From Gnetum montanum (taxonomy: Eukaryota > Streptophyta > Gnetopsida > Gnetales > Gnetaceae), in NCBI GenBank assembly GCA_015680685.1, contig MNCI01002924.1, forward strand, positions 224,795 through 264,782: a stretch of DNA of 39,988 bases, read 5' to 3'. Position 1 is the first letter of the stretch. Each line of letters begins with the position of its first letter. A program made the position numbers and the translations under genes. Of this stretch, positions 19,870 through 30,612 are shown piece by piece. The notes under the pieces are model-generated. The model ran no database searches, had not been told where the DNA came from, and saw nothing but the letters and a program-made list of their open reading frames with translations.

Positions 19870-22260
19870 GCTTCTAAAATTTGTATCTGTTGAGCAATGC
19901 CTAAAGTTTCTATTTTTTCATTCAAGGGTCATGCATCATCCATGCTAATTGTGCAATATGTGATGGAGCTGGTACATTCCATGGACCCAGCTACTATAGA
20001 AACATCTAATTGGCTTTAATGTATCATGATGCAAACTATCTTCTCTCCTCTTTAAATGCTCTGGCCTTTGCTCAGAGTTCATGATAATCTAATAATCTTC
20101 TAGCTAGGTTTACTATAATAATCTTCCAGCTAGGTTTACTATAATGTCTTTCTTTTATTAGTAGCCAACCTTTACTACTTCTAACTTGAAGTTTGCCACC
20201 TGAAGTTTCTATAAGGCATCTTTGCGATCTACAAACTCCTTTTCGTACAATGCATATGTGATTGCTACTTGCTATTCCAATTCCATTAAGGACCTGCTTG
20301 TTATTACCATGGCCAAGTTAGCATACTGAAGGTTAGCTAACCTCATGTACTCTTTTAGATCTTCAATTTGTAGGTCTTTGTTCTTAACTTCCGCTTGGTA
20401 AATGTGGGCATAATGGTCCAAGATAGGTTTCCAAACTAGATTCCACACTGATGTGGAGTTGATTTTGGCCTTCACCATCTAGATCTCCTTCTCGTTAATC
20501 TACTTGTACATGTCCACATGCTTATGAAAGTGTTCTTTAAGCCATTCATGTTTTTTTGCCTTATTCTGCCACATGCTTATTTTAATGGTTGATTTCTATC
20601 AAATAGCATGTACCTCCTCCATTGAGAGGATTCTGTTTTCTCATGTGAGGCAACTCATATCTTGGTTGATCCTCACTAGTTGTTCTCTTAACTGATGGAT
20701 GCTTTCCTCCAGGATGTTCTTCTGTTTCTTCATAGTAATCAACTGCATATTATCTACAGTGAGTCGCTTGTTCTCTTCTTGTACTCCAATGAGTGCATTA
20801 GCATGTACATGCGATTAGGCTTCTACTACTAAGGCATTCAACACCGCTTTCTTCTTCGTATTCCCTATTTGCTTATTTTTCTCAATCAAGTGGCTAATTT
20901 GCTTTGTTCTAAATTGTTCTAACTAATCAAGCATAATGAATTATTGGGATCTTTGTGTTCAGATCTCAAGGCTACGAGCTCTTTCTGTAATCTGAGGATT
21001 TCATTCTTTGCATGCTCTACCCTAGTCTCTACCATGACTAGTTTACCCTTGGTGGTAATGAGTTCAAACTGTACTGTAGTGACATCACTTGGGATGTCAA
21101 AAAGTATGGCCATCACTTGTCCAATCTTTAGTAGTTGGTCTAGGACATCTTCATGGTTTGCAAGAGTCATTGAGGTTCCAGCCAACATCTGAGCATCTCT
21201 AGCTCAAGTTAGATCCATTGGTGGCACAAGAAGTACATTGAAGGATTCTTTAATGTGATCTGTGATCACCTCTACTACTCCCACTACATCTTTGTGCTAC
21301 ATTACCATGATTGTGGCTCCTTCTCCAATCTCTAGCACCACTTGGAATGATGCTAGAGATTTATTGTGACCATTGAGCCTCTCCTCCTAATAGTAATGAG
21401 ATTTATCCACTTACGAGATTTGCAAAAATTGTGGGCTAAATGGCATTTTTAATTACTCTATAGAGGTTGGCCTTCTCCTTTGTTCCCTAGCTAATAGTCT
21501 CTATAATCTATTGCAGATGACTCATCGATGGCCTATAATCCTATGGCGATGGTGGTGGAACTTGTTGTTGATGCTATTCTTGTTATTACTACTACTCTTG
21601 TTACTGGCCACTAGGTTTCACTTGCTATTGTTATTCAGTTGTTCAGTGTACAAGGCATTTTGGGCATTTTGGGGAACATCATTGATGTACCCCAAGATTC
21701 TAGCACATTTGCACAGCTTCCTAATAAGGAAAGAAAATGGAAGTGTTGACTTCCCTACTTTCTTTTCTTTGAACTGCCTTTGAATTTCCATAAAGTAGAG
21801 TTGTGCAATATTGACATTGTATTTCCCCATCAAGATTGCACTTCCTTTGACCACATAGTCAGATAATGTTTAATCATTTTTTTGGGAATAAGTGATATGT
21901 GCTAATTTTAAAATAAATTCTTTCCTCTAGAGTTAACTCATTATATCCCTTATCTTCTTTACCATATGTACATTTTAGCTACAATTTTCTAGTTTTAGCA
22001 TCTGATCTAGTGGATAGATGTGCTACCTTTTCCCCTTCATTGAGTATGTTTACAGCTTCAACTATCACCTTAACTAAATATGAAACTAAGACTCCTTCAA
22101 TTTTGATCATAGTGCCTTTGTATTTATTATGATAGAATTGATAAGTCTCCCCAAGATACCATTCTCCATTTTTTGATAAGGTAGGCCATAGCAATGATGC
22201 TTGGAGTTGCGTCTTTACTGCTTTCAGAACAAACTCCACAAACAGACCAAAGTTCATTTT
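19870..22260 (-). pseudogene. E4 3' ORF: plant-transposon-protein-like domain plus coiled coil, decayed
   Basis: This lies in the env-like position on the element's sense strand. The first part (22257-21979) encodes MNFGLFVEFVLKAVKTQLQA and further residues to a stop at 21979. A frame change near 21870 then leads to VKGSAILMGKYNVNIAQLYF, with LPFSFLIRKLCKCA about 40 residues later. The pattern xxILxGKxINVG...LPFPxLIxxLCxxAG is, from memory, that of the 'putative plant transposon protein' domain found next to plant retroelements. An Asn/Ser-rich stretch follows (about 21500-21620). Then comes a long heptad-rich coiled coil (21188-20919, then in another frame about 20900-20270) with blocks such as LIGVQEENKRLTVDN and LEESIHQLREQL. 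Stops and shifts make it a pseudogene. It is not a recognisable envelope: no signal peptide or membrane segment. Confidence 0.55.
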
Positions 22261-23115
22261 AATAATGACTATGGTTAAGATTGACTTTTCTTAGATAGCT
22301 TGGAGGCAGTCTTGTGACAATATGAGGCATTTTCCTTAGACTTGTGGTTCCTCTACCTCTCCTTGGATCAAATATCTGATAGCAGGTATTTCTTGATGGA
22401 TGCTAGATGATTAGGCTTCTTGCTCCACATGTTCTAGTTCTTGTTCTCCCATTTGGCCTTTACCACCTAGTTGTGAAAATATTCTTGTGCTCCTCTCTTT
22501 AGGACCATATGTAATCAATCAAGGATTTGGGGTTACTAAGGGTTTGCACAAATTCTTATGATTCTATACCTTACTCATACCCTTGATTACATTAGGTTCT
22601 TAGTTTATTATAATTGCAGAGTTAGGAAATTTTCAAAAGTAACCCCCTTAATGCATTTATATGGCCTAAGATAATTGGTATGGTTGATTATGAGTCTTAT
22701 TGAAGTTATTTTGGCCTTAATATAAGTGGGTTTTCTTTAAAAAGCTCAATTTTTCCTAACTCCCCATGTATTTATACTTTTTGCCCAACCTCATATTGGG
22801 GATCCAACATCAAGGATCTGATATTGGGGGCACTTCAATATCGAGGAGGCCAAAAATTTGCATTTTCAATGATTTTTGAGAAAAAAATGATTCTTTTTGA
22901 ATGTCTACAAGGTTTAAAGCATATTTAGAGGGTTTTTGGGTATGGATGATGCATATTTTTCAAGAATTTATCATTGAAAGTTCATCAAGAAGGAACCTTA
23001 GACCATGAAAGTTCATGAAGTGTTGATAATATAGATGAGAAGGGTAATAAGTCCATGTTGTTAGAATAGATAGTTTGAATGATATGGAAATTTTTGTGGA
23101 TGTTTATTGGTCTTG
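22261..23115 (-). other. E4 region upstream of the 3' ORF, with TATA-like promoter
   Basis: No gene is visible. On the minus strand the order is: units around CAATATCAG and GATATTG (about 22790-22850), a TATA-like AGTATAAATA (about 22769-22780), then ~500 bp leading to the ORF. The units resemble those upstream of the LTR TATA boxes, although the surrounding sequence is not clearly an LTR copy. Confidence 0.4.
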
Positions 23116-23120
23116 AAAGG
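23116..23120. repeat. S1 target-site duplication, left copy
   Basis: AAAGG against GAAGG at 23981-23985, one transition apart. Confidence 0.7.
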
Positions 23121-23980
23121 TGATGAATCGTGGTTTGCTAGGCCTCAATATCAAGTACGTGATATCGGGTACCCGATATCTCAGCCTAGATACAATATTG
23201 TATACATAATATCGTGATTCCTGTGTTTGCCTATAAATATAGCACTCAAGCACACAGGAAGGAGTCTTTTGGTCTGTTTGAGAGTAGAGTCTTTTTGTCA
23301 ATTTTCATTTAGTTTCAATTCTTTCCCCAATGCATGCCCACAGTGTGATGTTTGTAATTGTACGGAACCTTTGTTTGAGTGTGACGTACTTGGACATGCA
23401 CACAACTAGCAATAAAGATTGAGATTACTCCATCATTGTAGCATTCGCTTAGCCTTTAATTCTTTAATTGTTGATTATTTATTTATTTCTTAGTTAATAT
23501 TTCTTTTATCATCATTTACTATTTTTTTTATTAAATGTGGAATGAGTATGCTTTAAATCACGAACATTTAAGTGTAACTACTTGGTAACCCAATAGTGTA
23601 TCTAGTAGTGCTTCAAGTAATATGTGCTTGGAAATTTCAGAAGTAGGACATGAAGTCCAAGATGCATACAGATGATTAAGGACGGATACTCTTCGCCTTA
23701 GGCTAGTTTAGCTTTTGTTTCTTATTACTTATTAGCTTAAATCAAGATTATTTTTCATTGTCTTTAGGAGTAGTTAGTGTTAGAAATCACATCATACACC
23801 TCATGATAGACTAAACCATACATGACAAAGTAATTACTCGTCTAGGTGGGAAGACAACAAACTATGATCAACATATAACTATCTAGGTGCCACAACTAGT
23901 CCATCCACGAAGTTTGACCAAATCATGCGTACACGCTTGTATTCATATGGTTGAGCATAGGGGTACCTCACCACTCATCA
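23121..23980 (+). repeat. S1: solo LTR of family A (860 bp) inside E4
   Basis: It begins TGATGAA and ends CTCATCA. It has a perfect 20-bp palindrome GATATCGGGTACCCGATATC (23161-23180), TATA box CTATAAATAT (23231-23240), AATAAA (23411-23416), and the family block with GGGGTACC before the end. E4 internal sequence lies on both sides, and there is no primer site or polypurine tract, so this is a solo LTR left by recombination between two LTRs. Confidence 0.88.
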
Positions 23981-23985
23981 GAAGG
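23981..23985. repeat. S1 target-site duplication, right copy
   Basis: GAAGG, paired with 23116-23120. Confidence 0.7.
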
Positions 23986-25294
23986 TTCAAGATGATGTGG
24001 AATTGTTGGAAAATTATAATATACAATAATTATGTAAGTGGGTCCTCCCCAAAGTAGGCTCCAATCCTTAATGCCCTTATATAGCCATGCCTAGAAGTGT
24101 TATTAGGCACTTAAGGAGTTGAATGTAATGCATACTTGTTTAGTAAAACACACATGTTAGTACCACCGAATTTGGAAAATTACTCTATGTTACACAAAAC
24201 CATAAGCTATAATTTTTCATACACTAAGATGAAATGGACTTCAAGGGGATTGCAGTAATTAAGATGTGAGGTATCTTATCATAACATTAATGCATTCTTG
24301 TGTTTTATTAGTGGTTAAAGTGATCATTAGCCTTTCTATCCAAGATTCAAACCAAGTTTAAACCACATTCCAGTGACATTGCATTGTCTCATCTCTTGGA
24401 ATTACAACTATAAGGCTACCACTATTGCTAGGAGTATCATCACTTGACATATTGTCTAAGTCGGGAGTTTATTTATGGCACTTTTTATTTTTTTAGATTT
24501 TTAGAAAGCTACCTACCTTTAGGCATGGGTAACATGTCTTTCCAATGGGGCCCCTAGAAATTTATTTTGTGGTCTTTTTATTTTTGTCTATGTCAACCTT
24601 ACTAGAGGACTACGTTCAGGCATGGGTAACATGTCTTTCTAGTGACATGCTAAGGTAGCACTTATTTTACTCTTCCTTTGATTTTTCGTTAAATCTACAA
24701 GGATATAATACAACCTAGACAACATGATAGAACTTAGAGTAGTAATCCAAGAGAATCCACAAATCCCCTTAATGTCACACCCTTTACATTCCCATGTGGT
24801 TCTTCACTTTTCGATCTAGACAAAATGATCATAAGTTTATTCTTAGTTGTATGATGAGAAGAATATCATTATGGCCATGGTAAGAACCTCTTATTAATGG
24901 GATGGATGGATAGATGATGTGGGCTCACTATTCAAATAGTTAATTTCTTATAACTTGATAACATAGAGAAATTTCCACTTTATTGGACTACATCTTACCT
25001 TATTCATAATGTGTTTTATTAACAATCAAAATTATTTACAAAGGAAATGAAAACAAAGTATGAAAAAGATGGTAAGAATTGGAAAAAGATGTAAAAAATG
25101 AAAAATGTCAAAGAATGAAAAATCAATAAAGAATTAAAAAATGTGAAAGAATATTAAAAATTGAAGAAATAAAAAAAATATAAAAGAATGAGAAAATGTC
25201 CAAGAATGTGAAAAGAATATCAAGAAATTAGAAATAAAAAAGAATTATAAAATAAAAAATTGAAAAACACTTATTAATTCTAGGATCAAGAAAG
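23986..25294 (-). other. E4 3' internal region next to PPT1, non-coding
   Basis: On the minus strand it starts with a low-complexity stretch (25040-25290 in plus coordinates, A-rich with repeats of AATGAAAAA type), the counterpart of the T-rich stretches after PPT1 in E1 and E2. Blocks shared with E2 follow, including the region with CTACTTTGGGGAGGA (about 24030-24060), matching 15310-15330. No reading frame stands out. Confidence 0.55.
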
Positions 25295-25311
25295 GCATCT
25301 CCCCCGTGACT
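25295..25311 (-). other. E4 internal polypurine tract (PPT1)
   Basis: On the minus strand AGTCACGGGGGAGATGC, matching the E1 and E2 tracts at two or fewer differences. Confidence 0.6.
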
Positions 25312-25755
25312 GAACCCATGGGTGAGTGTTCGAAAGATGCTTCCTAGATCTCTTAGATCATACACTATAGGTGGTTCACTTATCATTCTTATTAATTTAA
25401 CTTTTCAATTATTGTCCCATGTAATCTTGATGATATTTGAGTATTGATCAAGTTTTGGTTTCTTTTCCTAGTGGTGTATGATTGTGGTTTAATAGTTTCA
25501 TTTTGTGGCTCTCAGTTGGAGTCATCTTCTTAGAATGGGAATTAATAGATGGATCATATTATTCCATGCATATTTTAGATAAGTTGAGGTTCTCAATTTT
25601 TGACCATTGGGTGTCTTTTTGTTTAGTGACCCATGCTTTTTCTTGCACACATGCTTGTTTTTCACATTTGTTGTGGGCTTGTGTAAGGATTATGTTGATG
25701 TTTTATGATGTCAACCACAACTACACCCTTCTTCATCAGTAGAAATGCATTGAAT
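25312..25755 (-). other. E4 pol deletion junction
   Basis: The part next to protease resembles the post-protease linker of E1 and E2: a block around GACACCCAATGG (about 25605-25615) and CCAACTGAGAGCC (about 25505-25520) correspond to ACACCCAGTGG in E2 and CCAACTGAGAGAC in E1. The rest, to PPT1, is unassigned. No RT, RNase H or integrase motif is visible. The stretch open on the plus strand at 25482-25742 is an antisense accident. Confidence 0.6.
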
Positions 25756-26130
25756 CTATTGTGTATGTATGGCTTCATGTATGTCTTCCTTAGAGATTTT
25801 GAAAGATAAATCTCTCATGCTTAACTTAGCATTTATTGTACTAAGCCATGCTCTCCCCATAATGACCGAAAATTCCCTATCATCATTTTTCACATCAATC
25901 ATCACAAAGTCTACTGGATAAGACCACCCATTAACAGTGGTCACCACATCTTCAATTTGTCCCCAAGAAATGGTGACAAACTGATTTGCTAACTCTAATC
26001 TGATGTTGCACTTTTTCAAGGTTGGTAGGTTCCATGCTTTTTATGTTTCTTGAGAGATCAGATTTACTCCAGAACTTGAGTCTAGTAGAGCTTTGCATGG
26101 TGCTTTTCCAGTTACTTGTAGATAAATCAT
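25756..26130 (-). pseudogene. E4 retropepsin-like aspartic protease, decayed
   Basis: Open from 26019 to 25756 with KKCNIRLELANQFVTISWG, GWSYPVDFVMI and MGRAWLST, matching the E2 and E1 proteases block by block. Upstream (26040-26110) the region around the active site can be followed: the minus strand encodes CKALLDSSSGVNLIS-like residues, so the DLG triplet has become DSS as in E1. It ends in the same relative place as the E2 protease. Confidence 0.8.
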
Positions 26131-28720
26131 GGGAATTCCTGGATTAATTCATTTCTTGGGAAGTAGCCCTACCTTTATCCGGTCTAACACTACTTCTGTG
26201 AGCATGATAGCCTTTAAATTCTGAGCTAATTATTGTCGAAGCATAGTGTTTATAGGAGGAACATAGTTTAGTGACTTTCTAACTCTACCAAATTTTTGTG
26301 GACTTGTTCTAAAGAAAGGATGTTTCTTTTCTTTTCCCATAGTATTAATGATAGGATCCTTCATTTGTAGGTTTACAACCCCGGTAACCCTCTTCTATTG
26401 AGGCTGTGATGGCAATTCTCCCTACATGACAAGTGGTGGCACTATGGGTAAAGGACTAGTAGTTTGACTAGATGAACTAGCTACTTGTGGATGCATGTAT
26501 GAGTTGGAATCTAGCCTTGGCAGTGTTGGTTTGTGGTATTTAGGTGAGTAGTATTATGGAGATTAAATAGTAGCATTTCCAAGAGAAATTAGACATTGTA
26601 CATAGTATCCATAAGGATCAGGTTGTTAATATAGATACTGTTGACATGGTGGTGGCATGGCCCACAATTGGGGCTATTTCCATAGTTGATGGTACTATTC
26701 TTATGGCTGTGGTATAGCTCCATTGGGATACTATGTTAGTTGGAAGTTTATATGTAGTTACCTTGAGGATAAGGTAACCTTTTGGGCATTTGTTTCTTAA
26801 CAAATTTAAGATTAAATGTGTATGCCCCCATTTCCTGCAAATGTGTCATCACTGGACAACATCCCTAGGATGTTCATACTGATACACAGGGCATCCTTCC
26901 TCATCAATGGAGCTTGTGTCTAAACACTCGACCACTATGGCCACTTTGCCTTTTTGTCCAAAATCTTTCCTCTTTTTCTTATCTTTACCTTTTCCAAAGG
27001 CTAGCTTTGCTCTCTCTTCCATAATCTTTAAAGTTGTTGCACATCTCTCATCAACTAAGTTCCACATCTTTACTACCTATACTACTACATTGGCAATATA
27101 TTTTTGGATTGGTTATGTTTTCTTTTGGATTTCCTAATCCAAGGTTTCTTCTTCTTCGGTATCATAAACCCTTGCATCTCTTTTCCTAATTGATGGATCT
27201 CAGTTATACTCCTCAACTAATTCTCTCTTTCTTAATTCACCTTATTCCTTTGTCACTTGATCAATTAATCTATGGATGTAATGGACTGTCAACTCAGATA
27301 ATCTGCCTTGGGCATAAATCTTAAGTGTCTTGTTGGTTTTGTTTCATAACCTATCTACAATGTGCTTTAGTTGTTCCTTTTGTGAGAATCCATGGCCTAG
27401 GCATATATGTAGTAGTGGGTAGTATCTACCCATTACCGCATCAAGGGTTTCATGAGTCCCTTGTTTTCATCCTTGGATTTTCTTTCTTAAGTTAGACACC
27501 CATGAGTAGCTTTGATATTTATTGTTGAAGATTTATAATATGGTGCTCCACCTTCTAATTAATTCAGGTTTGAGTAATCAATACTAGTTCAAGTGTTCTT
27601 GGGAACAACTTTAACTTCTACCAGTCACTTTCAATGATTTGTAAGATGTAGGCATTGTGAAAATATTGGATGTGGTGTTATGAATCAGCATTATAACCAC
27701 CTTCAAATCTTGGCATGTTATTCATATTGAGCTATTTGATACAGCTATCTCTCACATGCCTAGTTGGAATGTGTATAGCTTCCTGTATGTTAATCATGCT
27801 TTGAGTTGCCATTAGGGGTTCATCATCTTAATTAGGTTCATGTGCTTGGTTGTAGTAGTGCCTCCTTCTATGCTCATCCATTTCATGATCTCTTCGATCC
27901 CTTTGCCTTATTTGTTCATATTCTTCATCTTCTAAATTAGAATGTTATAGTAACAGTCATGATGATCATGAGTTCTCCTGTCTTTCCTGTCATGATTTTT
28001 GTACCTTTGCCTCCCTCTATTAGAGTCTTCTAATGATCATAAGGATGTGAATGAGGTAGTAGGAGAATGGTGCAGGATTGTCCTCCTATGATGACTCTAA
28101 TGTTCTTCTTTATGAAATCCAACAAGAACTCTTGGCCTTGAGTCCTACTTGTACCTTGAGTCTTTTACCTTTTTCTTGAGTGTCGTTGCTAATTCGGAGT
28201 GTGATTTATTTGTGATAGGTTCCTCTAGTCAAATGATAAGCATTTGTGACTAAAACTCATGATTTTTATGGAGTTGTTCAACAATGAATGCTTCTTCATC
28301 AAGCTCTTCCAAGACAACAGTAGAGTTGAATGTCTTTCCCTTGTCTTATTCATGTCTGGTTTCCATGGCATTATGTTTCCTTAACTACTCATTAGTGGGC
28401 TCATATGGTCAGGTCATGTATTTGGTTTCATGATACCTTCTAAGTACTTCACTTAGTTTCATACCCTTGAGAGTAATTTGGATCATAATGGGTGCTAAAT
28501 GCTTTAGTGGTAGAACAATGTTTCCTTGGAGATCTTTCCACCTAAGTTGCCTATCCTAATGAAAGATGAATGTAGGATCGTAAGAATCGTGATGAACATA
28601 TGAGATCCTTGTTTGCTTCGACATACTCCAATCTTCTTCTTTGTTGATTCTGTCATTATTTCTCTATAGTTTCTTGGCATGTGATGTTATATTCTTGTTT
28701 GAAACCATGTTATGGTTTAA
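26131..28720 (-). pseudogene. gag: E4 gag, decayed
   Basis: Read leftward, it begins near 28710 and includes the DEEAFIVEQLHKNHE-like region near 28250-28310, which resembles E3's DDTFIMKKLHQNHESHSYMP. The capsid core follows near 27400-27660. Then come the block with KVxxMWNLVDERCATTLKIMEERAK (27067-26990) and the zinc knuckle at 26858-26893, now CPVYQYEHPRDV with two ligands gone. The tail (26800-26500) is Pro/Tyr/Gln-rich in kind, like that of E2. Unlike E2, the frame changes several times. Confidence 0.75.
26858..26893 (-). other. Zinc knuckle of E4 gag, two ligands lost
   Basis: CPVYQYEHPRDV against CKVCKYEHLKGC in E3: the second Cys is Tyr and the last Cys is Val. It should not bind zinc normally. 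Confidence 0.6.
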
Positions 28721-28822
28721 GACATTTATTTTAATTGTGCTTACTTATAGAGTGATGAATTTTAACGTTGAGTTCTAATACAACGAACTTTGTAAAATCA
28801 ATTACTCAACATACATTGACTA

Positions 28823-28841
28823 GTCCCTAGCAACAATGCCA
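28823..28841 (-). other. E4 primer-binding site, tRNA-Asp-like
   Basis: On the minus strand TGGCATTGTTGCTAGGGAC, one base from the LTR. It differs by one or two transitions from the E1 and E2 sites. Confidence 0.75.
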
Positions 28842-28842
28842 A

Positions 28843-29774
28843 TGATGAGTGGTGGAGTAATACAACACCCAGCCATATGAGTCATGAGTGTTCACATGTA
28901 GCCCAATCATAATTCATGGATGAGGTAATGTGATAATGCTAGTAATTGGTTAAAGTTTGAGATCATTGTCTTCTGATGTGAGCTAGTAAAATTTAGGTGT
29001 ATGGTTTAACTCACTATGAGGTATATATAACTGATGTTGTGTAGGCCATCTTACTCCTAGTAAACATAATGAATATAAAGGTGAATTCTAAACTAAGTAA
29101 AACAAATAACAAATCTAGTCTAGCCTAGTGCAATGAGTATCCATTCCTAATCTTCTGTACACACCTTGAGCTTCATGTAACTACTACTAGGCAAACCAAG
29201 CAATAGCACTACTAGGTTATGAAACAATTACACTTAAGTGCTAGAGATTAGTTATACTCATTCCACTTAATATGAACATGTAAAAGTAAAGTACTTAGAA
29301 AAGTAAATCATTAAGCTAGAAAAGAGTATGAAAATTATTTTAAGTGTAAACAAAAAATCTAGGAAAATAATGTAATAGTGAAATATAGCTCGATCTTTAT
29401 TTTCGGTCAGACTTGTGCCAAAGTAAAAAATGCTCAAATAAAGATGTCATTCACTAGTTCACATTACACTATGGGCATTCACACTTCTAACTACTAAGTC
29501 TAACTCATGAAAACAAATTAAAATATTTTTGGTAAAGGTGGATGAAATTGTTATCTAGACAGTTTTCCTAAGTGTTATATTTATAGGTAGGCACATGTCC
29601 CACAATATTGGATAACCGATGTCGTAGCCTGGGCTTTGATATTGGATATTCGATGTCATAGCTTGGGCTTTGATATCAAATACGTGATATCCCAACTTCG
29701 ATATCAAATGCATGATATCACAACTCTAATATCGAATACCCAATATCATATCCATTAAAAAATGGATCTTATCA
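28843..29774 (-). repeat. E4 5' LTR (932 bp)
   Basis: TGATGAG (28843-28849) to CTTATCA (29768-29774) in plus coordinates. TATA box at about 29577-29586 (minus). Beyond it, 29600-29757 is a chain of about five units of 27-35 bp built on GATATC/GATGTCG with spacers such as TAGCCTGGGCTTT. The 3' LTR has about two units, which accounts for most of the 98-bp length difference. Confidence 0.9.
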
Positions 29775-29779
29775 ACGCT
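29775..29779. repeat. E4 target-site duplication, right copy
   Basis: ACGCT, paired with ATGCT at 18765-18769. Confidence 0.7.
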
Positions 29780-30612
29780 AATGATACGTCAGTGTTACTT
29801 GTCAGCAAAACATTCTCTTTTATCTTTAGTTTAAAAGAATAATTATTAAAAAATAAAAAATGTAGATAACTTCTATACACACACTACATGCATGTGCCAT
29901 GCTAGCTAGATCATGCATCGCCTCTATGTGCATTACATGCACCATGTCAAAGATGACTGTATTCTAGATATTGGATATCTATTTTAACCCTAATTCCCTT
30001 AGGGTAAGAATCATAAAGGAACACCTCACTACTATATGTAGATGAAGCATCTCAAAGATCCATGATTTTCATTACCAAATAAACCTACTAACAATATATA
30101 ATTTTTATATTTTTTTCTTTCATATTTTCCTTTTTCAAATATTCCTAAAATAGCCAAAAAATCCTTCAAAATCTCATCCAAAGCCAAGGATAGTTGAAAT
30201 AATTGAATAGCAAGTTGGAAAAAGTTCCCACATATCCTAGAAAATTCATTAAAAGTACAAAAACCACATGCTTCTTTTTGTATACCCTTGATACCTACCC
30301 TTACCTAGCTATTAACATATATGTACTTCTTCTTATATGCTTAACATGTGTCCTATACATGTTGAATCATCAATCTCACATGTGGCTACCTAGAATGAAC
30401 ATAAAGAATATATTATAACTTTAATCATAATAAACTAAGAGTCAAACCCTATGTTTTTGAACATCTTAGACACATTAGTATGCTCAAACTAGTGATACAA
30501 CATCAACTTATGGTGCCTTTTTTAGAAGTCACTTTAGGAGTATCTAGGATTGATTGAAAAACTCAAGATCCTAATTTAAAGATAGATATTATAATGGATG
30601 TGGTTTGGGTAG
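29780..30612. other. Unassigned sequence between E4 and E5
   Basis: About 830 bp, AT-rich. It continues the pre-E4 flank from 18764. The open stretch at 30203-30418 shows no recognisable domain, and no LTR ends are visible. I see no gene. Confidence 0.5.

Larger units (their letters stand above)
18770..29774 (-). mobile_element. E4: 11-kb non-autonomous gypsy element with gag, protease and an extra 3' ORF
   Basis: Read on the minus strand: 5' LTR (28843-29774), primer site, gag, protease, PPT1 (25295-25311), a long 3' region with a degraded ORF, PPT2, and 3' LTR (18770-19603). No RT, RNase H or integrase is present: protease and PPT1 are about 450 bp apart, much as in E2 (about 400 bp). A solo LTR (23121-23980) is inserted in the 3' region. 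Near-identical 5-bp flanks show it inserted as a unit. Without the solo LTR it is about 10.1 kb, longer than E2 because of the 3' ORF. Confidence 0.85.

Noticed and set aside
20919-21192. Plus-strand Ser/Cys-rich ORF (20944-21192) as a small secreted protein
   Set aside because: It mirrors the coiled-coil frame on the minus strand, which fits the surrounding ORF.
19870-22260. E4 3' ORF as a retroviral envelope gene
   Set aside because: I see no signal peptide, membrane anchor or cleavage motif; the content is a domain plus coiled coil.
25482-25742. Plus-strand ORF of 86 residues as a gene
   Set aside because: It is antisense to the E4 post-protease linker and has no recognisable domain.
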